64,000 nt of DNA from Bog-793 sp050013835 (GTDB lineage Bacteria > Actinomycetota > Acidimicrobiia > Acidimicrobiales > Bog-793): NCBI GenBank assembly GCA_050013835.1, contig JBEKEM010000002.1, forward strand, positions 1-64,000, given 5' to 3'. The position numbers and the translations under genes were made by a program. Below the pieces are notes generated by a model. It worked only from the letters and a program-made list of their open reading frames with translations, was not told the origin of the DNA and ran no database searches. The first letter of the stretch is position 1. The number at the start of each line of letters is the position of its first letter. This document shows positions 56,832 to 64,000 of the stretch, piece by piece.

Positions 56832-57359
56832 CTAGTCCGGGGCCGCGACGATCGAGAAATCGACAACTGCTCCGGCGGCGACGTTGAGGCGGATCGCCCC
56901 GCCTTTCTGGATCGTCCGGGGAGTGTCAGCGATCACCTGCGAGTCGGCCAGGGCGTCGATGACGCCGACTAGCACGTCGCCGTGCGTGCAGGCCACGACG
57001 ACACCGGGATGCTCGGTCGACCTCGTGATCGCCAGGATGTGCTGCAGCGCGTTCCCCCCATCCGACCCCTCGGCGAGGAAAGGCGCGATCTCGACGAGGC
57101 GTCCCACCTCCTCGGCGATCCCGGCGACCGTCGCGACGCAGCGCCGGGCGGGGCTCGCCAGCACCCGCCCGACGGGTTCCGTCGCGAGTTCACGGGCGAG
57201 TTTGGCCGCCTGGCGGTCGCCCCGGCGCGACAGCGGCCGCAGCTCGTCGTCGCCCCGCCAGCTCGAGCGGGAGAGTGCGACAGCGTGCCGGAGCACAAGG
57301 CACGTGCGGATCTCGGCAGCCGGGGTCGAGGCGCGGCCCGGGGGTTGAAGCCGCCGCAA
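56832..57359 (-). CDS. SixA-like histidine phosphatase
   Basis: This 175-residue phosphohistidine-phosphatase family protein has TCLVLRHAVALSR (the RHG-type motif with Ala after His), VLASPARRCVATVAG and VVACTHGDVL with the second catalytic His. No ATG or GTG precedes the conserved start; a TTG at 57359, nine bases after the stop of the VIT gene, is the best choice. Its role may be removal of phosphate from a phosphorylated histidine protein. Confidence 0.75.
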   Translation of the reverse strand: MRRLQPPGRASTPAAEIRTCLVLRHAVALSRSSWRGDDELRPLSRRGDRQAAKLARELATEPVGRVLASPARRCVATVAGIAEEVGRLVEIAPFLAEGSDGGNALQHILAITRSTEHPGVVVACTHGDVLVGVIDALADSQVIADTPRTIQKGGAIRLNVAAGAVVDFSIVAAPD

Positions 57360-57367
57360 GGGCCCGC

Positions 57368-58150
57368 CTAACCCGCCGTCGCGCCGACCGCGGCGCCGAT
57401 GCCGTACGTGATCGCCCCGGCCGCGGCGCAAAGGAGGAGCGAGCGCAGCGCCGAGCCGACGACCGGGCGGCTCGTGAGGAACGAGAGCGCGCCCCCGACG
57501 AGGAGGGCCGCAACAGCGGTGGCCGCGATCGCGGAGAGGATCGCACCGGTCCCCGACGAACCGCCGAGGAAGGCGGCGAGCGGGATGAGCGCGCCGACCG
57601 CGAACGCGACGAATGATAACAACGCCGCCTGGAAGGGCGAGCCGAGCGCCGCCGGGTCGAGGCCGAGCTCCTCGCGGGCGTGCGTCTCCAGCGCGATCCG
57701 CGGGTCCGCCATCAGCGTTTCGGCGATCCTCTCGGCGGTCTCCGTGTCGAGCCCCCGGCTCTCGTACAGGTAGACGAGCTCGGCGCGCTCGCTCTCCGGC
57801 TGCGCCTCGATTTCCGCCTGCTCGACGTGGAGCTCGCGCTCGAACGCCTCCCGCTGGACCCGCATCGAGATGTATTCGCCGGCCGCCATCGAGAACGACC
57901 CGCCGAACAGCCCCGCAAGGCCGGCCAGCCGAACGACGCCCGCCCCGGGATGGGCACCCGCCGTGCCGAGCACGAGCGACACGTTCGACACGAGTCCGTC
58001 GCTCACGCCGAATACGGCGGCGCGCAGGCCACCCCCGCGCATGTCCCGGTGCGTGTGCTCCACAAAACGCGGCTTCAGCGGTTCAGGCTGCGTCCGGAAG
58101 CGCACCACTTCCTTGAGCGCCGCAAACCGCCTCGCCGACCACGACGACAT
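57368..58150 (-). CDS. VIT1/CCC1-type transporter
   Basis: This 260-residue membrane protein belongs to the vacuolar iron transporter family. RAAVFGVSDGLVSNVSLVLG begins the first helices, and SMAAGEYISMRVQREAFERELHVEQAEIE is the cytosolic metal-binding region. Three helices follow to the C-terminus. It probably moves Fe(II) or Mn(II) out of the cytoplasm. The next gene downstream on this strand is the SixA-like phosphatase. Confidence 0.88.
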   Translation of the reverse strand: MSSWSARRFAALKEVVRFRTQPEPLKPRFVEHTHRDMRGGGLRAAVFGVSDGLVSNVSLVLGTAGAHPGAGVVRLAGLAGLFGGSFSMAAGEYISMRVQREAFERELHVEQAEIEAQPESERAELVYLYESRGLDTETAERIAETLMADPRIALETHAREELGLDPAALGSPFQAALLSFVAFAVGALIPLAAFLGGSSGTGAILSAIAATAVAALLVGGALSFLTSRPVVGSALRSLLLCAAAGAITYGIGAAVGATAG

Positions 58151-58349
58151 GCCGTGCAGATTACTTCCCGAAGTCCGCCTGTTCGCCGGGAAACAACCAG
58201 ATCCTGGTTGCTGCGCCCGTTTCTGGTCGGGCGGGCGCACCCGAGATTTCGTCGCCCAGTCATGAACTGTTCACCCCGGTCTCACGGTCCTGTCACTGTC
58301 CCAGGTAACCATCGCGTTCGGCGACGACAGGGCAGCCGGGGAGTGCGGC

Positions 58350-59111
58350 GTGAGCAACGGTGTGGCGACCGAACGAGAACGGACCGAGTGGCCGCGCGTC
58401 CTCATCATCGAGGACGATGAGGACCAGCTGTTCGCGCTCACGATCGGCCTCGGTCGCGAGGGCCTCGCCATCTCGGGTGCGCGTGACGGCGCCGAGGCGC
58501 TCGAGGCCATCGAGCGGGACCACCCGCACGTCATCCTCGTCGACGTGATGCTCCCCGGGATGTCGGGCATCGACGTCTGTCGCGCCGTGCGGGACCGCGG
58601 GATCTCGACGCCCATCATCATGCTGAGCTCGCGCAACGAGGAACTCGACGTCGTGCTCGGCATCGAGGTCGGCGCCGACGACTACGTCGCCAAGCCTTAC
58701 CGAATGCGCGAGCTCGTCGCGCGAATTGGCTCCCAGCTGCGCCGCAGCCTCCCCACCCCCACCCCCGAGTTCGTCACCCCACGCAAGCACGTCCTCGCGC
58801 CAAACCCGATCCTTGCAGCCGGGGGCGTGGAGCTCGACCCGGAGAGGCACGAGGTCACCGTTGCCGGCCGGGAGATCGCGATCCCGCTGCGCGAGTTCCA
58901 GTTGCTGCGCGAGCTTCTCGAGCACGCCGGACGCGTCGTCACACGCGACGAACTGCTCCAGCGGGTGTGGGGCCTCGACTACGACGGTGACCCACGCATC
59001 GTCGCGACACTGGTCGGCCGCCTGCGGGCGCGCATCGAGGTCGACCCGGACAACCCCACGCACATCATCACGATCCGCGGAGTTGGATACAGGCTCAACG
59101 ACCGGCCCTGA
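58350..59111 (+). CDS. OmpR-family response regulator
   Basis: This 253-residue regulator has a complete receiver (VLIIEDDEDQ, ILVDVMLPG with the phosphorylation Asp, and VAKPYRMREL) and an OmpR winged helix (IPLREFQLLRELLEHAGRVVTRDELLQRVWG ... GVGYRL). It starts with GTG. The overall plan is close to RegX3. No histidine kinase gene is adjacent, so it is an orphan here. Confidence 0.92.
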   Translation: MSNGVATERERTEWPRVLIIEDDEDQLFALTIGLGREGLAISGARDGAEALEAIERDHPHVILVDVMLPGMSGIDVCRAVRDRGISTPIIMLSSRNEELDVVLGIEVGADDYVAKPYRMRELVARIGSQLRRSLPTPTPEFVTPRKHVLAPNPILAAGGVELDPERHEVTVAGREIAIPLREFQLLRELLEHAGRVVTRDELLQRVWGLDYDGDPRIVATLVGRLRARIEVDPDNPTHIITIRGVGYRLNDRP

Positions 59112-59157
59112 GCCCAATGCCGGGAGGGCACCCTTGTTCGTCCTAAGTTGGGGGCCG

Positions 59158-59781
59158 ATGGCCGAGAACCCCCCACCCGGAAGCGGCGACGTGGAGCGCG
59201 GACGGCCCGGCCGACCGAGTCTCGGCGACGAACTGCTCACGCTCGTGAGGGAGCGGGCGTACACGCGTGCCGCCGAGCCGTTCCTCCTCGCCTCGGGCGC
59301 CCTCAGCTACGACTATGTCGACATGCGGCGGGCCGTCGCGCGGGGCGTGGACCTCCAGATCGCCGCCCGGGCGGTCATCGACCACCTCATCCGCATCGGC
59401 GTCGACTACGACGCCATCGGCGGGATGACGATGGGAGCGGACCCCGTCTCACACGCGGTCGCTCTCCTCGCCGCCAAGGGCTGGTTCTCGATCCGCAAGG
59501 ACGAGAAGACCCACGGCAACCGACGGCGGCTCGAAGGGATCGACGTCGCGGGCTGCCGCGTCGTGCTGTTTGAGGACACCGCCTCGACGGGAGGCTCGAT
59601 CCTCGAGGCTTTCGACGTCGCGGCCGGGGCGGGCGCGAACGTCGTGCACGCCTGCGTGCTGTTCGACCGTGGTGATTCGGCCCGGGCCGCCTTCGCCGCC
59701 CGCGGCGTCCCCTACTCGAGCCTCCTCGACTACCGCGATCTCGGGATCGAGCCGATCGTCCCGCCCCCGGCCGGGGAGTAG
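59158..59781 (+). CDS. pyrE: orotate phosphoribosyltransferase-like protein
   Basis: This 207-residue protein has the phosphoribosyltransferase fold with the PRPP-binding segment VVLFEDTASTGGSILEAF, in place of the usual VxxxDDVxTTG. KDEKTHGNRRRLEG matches the flexible Lys/His loop of PyrE (RKxxKxHG). GGMTMGADPVSHAVAL is the usual G-x-x-x-G-x-x-P-L/V-A substrate region. The E for D change in the PRPP motif is conservative. Confidence 0.82.
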   Translation: MAENPPPGSGDVERGRPGRPSLGDELLTLVRERAYTRAAEPFLLASGALSYDYVDMRRAVARGVDLQIAARAVIDHLIRIGVDYDAIGGMTMGADPVSHAVALLAAKGWFSIRKDEKTHGNRRRLEGIDVAGCRVVLFEDTASTGGSILEAFDVAAGAGANVVHACVLFDRGDSARAAFAARGVPYSSLLDYRDLGIEPIVPPPAGE

Positions 59782-59798
59782 GAGGACCAGGCGGCCTG

Positions 59799-60974
59799 AT
59801 GGACGCCCTCGACATCGCCATCATCGCCATCTGCCTCGCCGCGGCGATCCACGGTGTTCGCGTCGGGGGGCTGGCGCAGGTCGCCGAGTTCGTCGGCGTC
59901 GTCGCCGGCTTCGCCCTCGGCGCCACGCTCGTCCTGGTCATCTGCCCACGTGTCTCGGGATCGGTCGCCAAGCCGCTCGTTGCAGTCGTCCTCCTCGTCC
60001 TTCCGGCCGCCGTCATCGGCGTCGGCGGGCGTCAGCTCGGCCTCCGCCTGTCTCAGACCCTTAGCCGGTTCCGCGTCCACCTCCTCGACGAGGGCGTCGG
60101 GGCGCTCGTCGCCGTCGCCAGCGTGCTCGTCGTGCTTTGGCTGTTCGCCTCCGTCCTCGTGAACAGCCCGCTCACGACCGTCTCGAGCGAGATCGAGGGC
60201 TCCGCTGCCCTGCGCGGCGTCTCCCGGGTGATGCCGCCGCTTCCCGACGTCTTCTCCGGCGTCGAGCGCTACCTCGCCACCACCGGTTTCCCGCAGGTTC
60301 TAGCCAACATCGTCCCCCAGCCCTCGGTCCCGGTACAGCTCGCGACCAGGGCCGAAGTCGAGTCCGTGGCGCACCAGGCGTCGTCTTCCGTCGTGAAGGT
60401 CGTCGCCTACGGCTGCGGCGGAGGGCGCGAGGGCTCGGGCTTCGTCGTCGCCGGCGGGCTCGTCGTCACGAACGCGCACGTCGTCGCCGGGACCGGATCG
60501 ATCGCCGTGATCGCGCCGAACGGTCGATCCTCGCGTGTCGTGCCAATCCTGTTCGACCAGCGTTTCGACCTCGCCGTCCTGCGCGTCGACCGGCCGCTCG
60601 GAGTCCGGCCGCTGCGGCTGGACAACACCCTGTTCCCCCGCGGAACGGTTGCGGTCATCCTCGGCTATCCCGGTGGCGGGCCGCTCGACGCCGGGTCGGC
60701 CGGGGTGGTCTCGCTCTTCGCCGCCCAAGGACGAGACATCTACGACCAGGCGCTCACCGTGCGCAACGTCTACGAGCTCGAGGGGATCGTCCTTCCCGGC
60801 AACTCCGGGGGACCGCTCCTGGCGGCGAACGGAAGGGTGTTCGGGGTCGTGTTCTCCCGCTCCACGTCGAATTCCGACATCGGATTCGCTCTCGCCGCCC
60901 CCGGCGTGCTGCAACGCGTCGACGAGGCGCGGCTCGACGGGAAGCCCGTGGCGACGGCGTCCTGCATCGACTGA
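59799..60974 (+). CDS. marP: MarP-like membrane serine protease
   Basis: This 391-residue protein has an N-terminal CvpA-like domain with four membrane helices (about residues 1-122) and a trypsin-like protease domain. The catalytic triad is His227 (TNAHVVAG), Asp257 (RFDLAVLRV) and Ser336 (LPGNSGGPL). It matches mycobacterial MarP (Rv3671c), a periplasmic protease needed for acid and oxidative stress resistance. The cysteine in AYGCGGGREGSGF is near the pocket. The upstream pyrE-like gene ends 17 bases before. Confidence 0.9.
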   Translation: MDALDIAIIAICLAAAIHGVRVGGLAQVAEFVGVVAGFALGATLVLVICPRVSGSVAKPLVAVVLLVLPAAVIGVGGRQLGLRLSQTLSRFRVHLLDEGVGALVAVASVLVVLWLFASVLVNSPLTTVSSEIEGSAALRGVSRVMPPLPDVFSGVERYLATTGFPQVLANIVPQPSVPVQLATRAEVESVAHQASSSVVKVVAYGCGGGREGSGFVVAGGLVVTNAHVVAGTGSIAVIAPNGRSSRVVPILFDQRFDLAVLRVDRPLGVRPLRLDNTLFPRGTVAVILGYPGGGPLDAGSAGVVSLFAAQGRDIYDQALTVRNVYELEGIVLPGNSGGPLLAANGRVFGVVFSRSTSNSDIGFALAAPGVLQRVDEARLDGKPVATASCID

Positions 60975-61044
60975 CCGCCCCGGGGTGCCGCCGCCCGGGC
61001 GTAGAAAGGCCAGCCCGCGCGCGAGTGGGATGCCGGCGGGCCGG

Positions 61045-61130
61045 CGGAGGGAGTGGGATTCGAACCCACGGTACGCAGGACGTACAACGGTTTTCGAGAC
61101 CGCCCGATTCGGCCGCTCTCGCATCCCTCC
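61045..61130 (-). tRNA. tRNA-Ser (anticodon CGA)
   Basis: The acceptor stem GGAGGGA pairs with TCCCTCC and the discriminator is G. A long variable arm (with GTACGTCC...) is typical of serine tRNA. The anticodon loop CTCGAAA carries CGA for TCG codons. CCA is not encoded. Confidence 0.93.
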
Positions 61131-61172
61131 GGGCGGCGAGGCTACCCGACGCGACGCCTTCCCATCTCCTGC

Positions 61173-61655
61173 TCAGCTTTCAGTGGGTTCGCGGCGTTCG
61201 GCGAAGAAATCGCTGAGCAGCGTCGCGCAGCGCTCGGCGAGGACGCCGGGTCGGACGATCGCCTCGTGGTTGAGCCGCGGATCGGCGAGCAGGTTGTAGA
61301 GCGACCCACAGGCGCCGGCCTTTGGATCGGCGGCGCCGAACACGAGCCGGCCGACGCGGGCCGCGACGAGCGCCCCGGCACACATCGGGCAGGGCTCCAA
61401 CGTGACGACGACGGTGCAGTCCGGCAAGCGCCAGCGACCGAGACGGGTCGCCGCGTCCCGCAGGGCGAGCAGCTCGGCGTGGGCAGCGGGGTCGCCGGTG
61501 TCCTCGCGCTCGTTGTGGCGCCGCGCGATGACAACACCGTCCGCCACCACCACGGCCCCGACCGGCACGTCCCCTTCGGCCGCGGCGAGGCGGGCCTCGG
61601 CGATCGCGAGCTCCATCACGTCGTCGTCGCTTCCTGGTTCGGCGGGCAGGACCAT
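61173..61655 (-). CDS. tadA: tRNA adenosine(34) deaminase
   Basis: TadA converts A34 to inosine in tRNA-Arg(ACG). The 160 residues have HAE at His59-Glu61 and PCPMC at Cys89 and Cys92, the zinc and catalytic residues. The ATG at 61655 is used; a second ATG 13 codons later starts nearer the family core. It lies between two tRNA-Ser genes on the same strand. Confidence 0.92.
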   Translation of the reverse strand: MVLPAEPGSDDDVMELAIAEARLAAAEGDVPVGAVVVADGVVIARRHNEREDTGDPAAHAELLALRDAATRLGRWRLPDCTVVVTLEPCPMCAGALVAARVGRLVFGAADPKAGACGSLYNLLADPRLNHEAIVRPGVLAERCATLLSDFFAERREPTES

Positions 61656-61686
61656 GCGGCCTCCGGGTCGGCGTGTCCAACTGACG

Positions 61687-61771
61687 CGGAGGAGGTGGGA
61701 TTCGAACCCACGGTCGGTTGCCCGACACACGATTTCCAGTCGTGCCGATTCGGCCTCTCTCGCACCCCTCC
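61687..61771 (-). tRNA. tRNA-Ser (anticodon GGA)
   Basis: The acceptor stem GGAGGGG pairs with CTCCTCC (one G-U) and the discriminator is G. The anticodon stem CACGA/TCGTG holds CTGGAAA with anticodon GGA, for TCC and TCT codons. A long variable arm is present. CCA is not encoded. It lies 31 bases before tadA on the same strand. Confidence 0.93.
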
Positions 61772-61804
61772 CGGAAGCCCAGACGCTATCGTGTCGCCGA
61801 GCTG

Positions 61805-61938
61805 CGGCGCCTTCGAGTGCAGCGGCCGGGTTCTGCGCGACGGGGCCCCGTGAACCGAGTCAGGGTCGGAAGACAGCAGCTCTCAGCGGACCGCCACGTG
61901 TGCCGCAGGCGACCTGGCCGCTGCACCCGGGGGCGCCG
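61805..61938 (+). ncRNA. ffs: signal recognition particle RNA (small bacterial type)
   Basis: The SRP domain IV core is visible: CAGGGTCGGAAGACAGCAG with the GGAA tetraloop at 61868-61871 and the symmetric loop CAGG/AGCAG. The outer stem is GTGCAGCGGCC paired with GGCCGCTGCAC, plus CGGCGCC with GGCGCCG further out, giving about 134 bases. Its place just upstream of dnaX is typical of actinobacteria. The exact ends are estimated from pairing. Confidence 0.85.
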
Positions 61939-61985
61939 AGAGCGATCGGCGACGGGCGTACCAACGCAGCCGTAGCATCGTCGGC

Positions 61986-63773
61986 GTGCCGCGCTCCCGA
62001 CCGACCCCGACGGCGCAACCCGAAAACGACAGGCCCTTCCAGTCCCTCTACCGCCGCTTCCGGCCCCAGCGGTTCAGCCAGGTCCGCGGGCAGGAGCACG
62101 TCACGCGGGCGCTCGTCAACGCCGTGCGCGACGCCCACGCCGCCCACGCCTACCTCTTCAGCGGCCCGCGCGGAACCGGCAAGACCTCGACGGCGCGGAT
62201 CCTCGCCAAGGCGCTCAACTGTGCCGCGCCCGACGGCGGCGAGCCGTGCGGGACCTGCGCATCGTGCCAGTCGATCACCGCGGGCACCTCGTTCGACGTC
62301 CACGAGCTCGACGCCGCCTCCAACAACGGCGTCGACGCAATGCGGGATCTGGTCGCCCGTGCGTCGCTTGCAACGCCCGGGCGCTGGAAGGTGTACATCG
62401 TCGACGAGGTCCACATGCTTTCGACGGCCGCTTCGAACACACTGCTAAAGACGCTGGAGGAGCCGCCCGACCGAGTCGTGTTCGTGCTCGCCACGACCGA
62501 CCCGCAGAAGGTGCTTCCCACGCTGCGCAGCCGGACCCAGCACTACGAGTTCCACCTCCTCAGCGAGGTCGAGCTCTCGTCGCTCGTCGCCGAGATCGCC
62601 CGCGACGCCGGAATCGAGCTCACCGACGACGCTCTCGACGCCGTCGTCCGGCGTGCCCGCGGCTCGGCCCGGGACGCCCTCTCGGCGCTCGACCAGGTGG
62701 CCGCGGGCGGCACGGCCGACGACGACTCCGTCCCCCTCGCCGCGCTCGTCACGGCGCTCGCCGGGGGGGACGTCGCCGGAGCACTCGTCGCCGTCGACGG
62801 CGCCGTCCGCCGGGGACGTGACCCAGCGCAGTTCGCGGTCGAACTCGTCGAGCGGCTCCGACGCGACTTCCTCGTCCTCGTCGGCTCCGCCGCGACGGAG
62901 GAGGTCTCCGGCACACACCGCGACGCATCCGAGGTCATCGATGCCCTTGGCCCGGCCCGTTGCGTGCGGGTGATGGAACTCGTCGGCACGGCGATCGTCG
63001 CGATGCGCGACGCCCCCGAACCCCGCATCACGCTCGAGGTCGCCCTGATCCGGGCGGCGCGGCCCGAGGCGGACACCCTCCCGGAAGCTGTCTTCGACCG
63101 GATCGAGCGCCTCGAGCGCCGGCTCGACGGGCGCGCCCCGACGCCGACCCCGCCGGCTGTGACCGCCCCGCCGGCGCCGAGGCGGGAGCCCCCGTCCCCC
63201 CGTCCGGCGTCGGCGCCGCGACAGGCAGCCACGTCGCTCGCGCCGGAAACCCCCGTCGCCCCCGGATCGACGCCCGTGCCGCCGGACGCCGACGCGGAGG
63301 CGCTGGCCCAGGCACCAAGCCGGGACGATCTCGTCACCGCCTGGGCCGACGACATCCTCCCGACGCTGCGTCCCAAGGTCCGCGCCATATACCAGGCGGG
63401 GCGGTTCGTCGGGACCGAGGGGTCCGACGCGCTCCTCGCCCTTCCGAACGACGCCCACATCACCCATGCCGAACCACTGCGTTGCGAGGTCGTCGACGCC
63501 CTCAGCCAGCATTTCCACCAGCCCGTCGGGTTGAGGCTCGTTGCCGAGGCGGCCGTGGGGCCGCGCGCCCCGATGACGCCGGCAAGCGGTCGGGGCCGGG
63601 AGAGGCGGGACGCGCCGCCGGCCGCGGCACCGGAAGAGGATCTCGACGGCGTACTCGTCGACGAGTCCGATGCCGACGCCGATCCGGATGCGGCGCCCGC
63701 GCGGTCGCCCTCGAGTGCCGAAGTGATCGAGGGTCGACTCCTGGAGGCCTTCCCCGGCACTGAGGAGGTGTGA
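61986..63773 (+). CDS. dnaX: DNA polymerase III gamma/tau subunit
   Basis: The clamp-loader ATPase has 595 residues. FRPQRFSQVRGQEHVTRAL opens the AAA+ domain. Walker A is GPRGTGKTS, the zinc cysteines are in LNCAAPDGGEPCGTCASC and the DExx box is VYIVDEVHML. The C-terminal part is a Pro/Ala-rich linker and a tau-like end. I saw no slippery frameshift sequence for a separate gamma form. The start is a GTG. Confidence 0.95.
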   Translation: MPRSRPTPTAQPENDRPFQSLYRRFRPQRFSQVRGQEHVTRALVNAVRDAHAAHAYLFSGPRGTGKTSTARILAKALNCAAPDGGEPCGTCASCQSITAGTSFDVHELDAASNNGVDAMRDLVARASLATPGRWKVYIVDEVHMLSTAASNTLLKTLEEPPDRVVFVLATTDPQKVLPTLRSRTQHYEFHLLSEVELSSLVAEIARDAGIELTDDALDAVVRRARGSARDALSALDQVAAGGTADDDSVPLAALVTALAGGDVAGALVAVDGAVRRGRDPAQFAVELVERLRRDFLVLVGSAATEEVSGTHRDASEVIDALGPARCVRVMELVGTAIVAMRDAPEPRITLEVALIRAARPEADTLPEAVFDRIERLERRLDGRAPTPTPPAVTAPPAPRREPPSPRPASAPRQAATSLAPETPVAPGSTPVPPDADAEALAQAPSRDDLVTAWADDILPTLRPKVRAIYQAGRFVGTEGSDALLALPNDAHITHAEPLRCEVVDALSQHFHQPVGLRLVAEAAVGPRAPMTPASGRGRERRDAPPAAAPEEDLDGVLVDESDADADPDAAPARSPSSAEVIEGRLLEAFPGTEEV

Positions 63774-63778
63774 CGACG

Positions 63779-64000
63779 GTGACGGCGCCCCGCGACGACG
63801 GCATCGAGCGCCAGTTCTCCGAGGTCCGCCGGCAACTCGCCGAGGCCGAGGAGTTGGTCGGGACCGACGACGTCGTCGGCACGGCGGGTGACGGCGCCGT
63901 GCGCGTCGGGGTGCGCGGCGAGTTCTCGTTCAACTCCGTCACGATCGATCCCCGGGTCGTCGACCCGTCCGAGACCGAGCTGCTCGAGGACCTCATCCTC
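63779..64000 (+). CDS. YbaB/EbfC nucleoid-associated protein (partial)
   Basis: The first 74 codons are visible and the gene runs off the window. QFSEVRRQLAEAEELVGTDDVVGTAGDGAVRVGVRGEF is the YbaB/EbfC pattern, here starting without the Met/Gly-rich extension. The GTG at 63779 has GGAGG ten bases upstream. A GTG at 63770 that overlaps the dnaX stop is an alternative. Position after dnaX is the usual one, and recR often follows. Confidence 0.8.
   Translation, partial: MTAPRDDGIERQFSEVRRQLAEAEELVGTDDVVGTAGDGAVRVGVRGEFSFNSVTIDPRVVDPSETELLEDLIL

Noticed and set aside
61986..63773. Programmed frameshift in dnaX
   Set aside because: No A-run or other slippery heptamer was seen in the expected region.

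Overview
The window is 64 kb of a high-GC genome, with coding regions near 70% GC and codons ending mostly in G or C. It is almost certainly a chromosome of an actinobacterium. Markers include a WhiB-family Fe-S protein, a DivIVA/Wag31-like coiled-coil protein, a SepX/GlpR-like division protein, a MarP-like membrane protease, a GlnR-like regulator beside glutamine synthetase, a topoisomerase I with a Lys/Ala-rich tail, and a pair of ArsA-like ATPases beside whiB. The pyruvate:ferredoxin oxidoreductase operon and the short (type 3) prolyl-tRNA synthetase suggest a deep-branching group such as Acidimicrobiia. That placement is inference.

Layout. 1-2.4 kb: a seven-repeat secreted protein, a decayed small gene and tRNA-Ala. 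2.6-4.3 kb: a SepX/GlpR-like gene, moaC with a His-to-Tyr change, and an FmdB/Ruc-like zinc-ribbon chaperone behind a CIRCE heat-shock operator. 4.5-8.8 kb: tldE/tldD, divergent divIVA-like gene, tRNA-Lys. 9.0-10.2 kb: a secreted fibronectin-III-like protein. 10.69-14.59 kb: an IS1595-family mobile element of about 3.9 kb with 27-bp inverted repeats and an 8-bp target duplication. It carries a methyltransferase-nuclease fusion and several tiny genes. 14.7-18.9 kb: an IS256-like remnant, a lipoprotein, a CsoR-controlled permease-YHS operon, a methyltransferase and acylphosphatase. 19.0-20.8 kb: an ABC drug exporter. 20.9-27.1 kb: an operon of a GltD-like oxidoreductase, pyruvate:ferredoxin oxidoreductase and a DHOD-like flavoprotein. 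27.6-30.9 kb: an ANTAR remnant, a DUF5666-like repeat protein, a DMT transporter and a GNAT acetyltransferase.

31-40 kb is replication, transcription and NAD metabolism: topA-tmk-holB, an HAD phosphatase, a primary-type sigma factor and nadE. 40.4-48.5 kb holds glnA-glnR, ridA, an A-type Fe-S carrier, mrp, whiB, two ArsA-like ATPases, a receiver protein, a CBS protein and tRNA-Pro. 48.6-58.2 kb holds a CHAP amidase-like protein, proS, the lysC-asd pair, two cyclophilins, chrA, a SixA-like phosphatase and a VIT-like transporter. 58.3-64 kb runs from an orphan response regulator through pyrE-like, marP, tRNA-Ser(CGA), tadA, tRNA-Ser(GGA) and the SRP RNA to dnaX and the start of a YbaB/EbfC gene. 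The order SRP RNA, dnaX, ybaB is a familiar bacterial arrangement.

The best candidate for an under-described system is the IS1595 element. Its complete ends and palindromic target duplication enclose transposase, an unknown 195-residue protein, a methyltransferase-nuclease fusion, a KTSC-domain protein and three proteins of about 50 residues, two of them tail-to-tail. Other notable points are the CIRCE-Ruc-like pairing, the MoaC active-site change, and two conserved genes (holB, ridA) with no ATG/GTG/TTG start in a plausible place.
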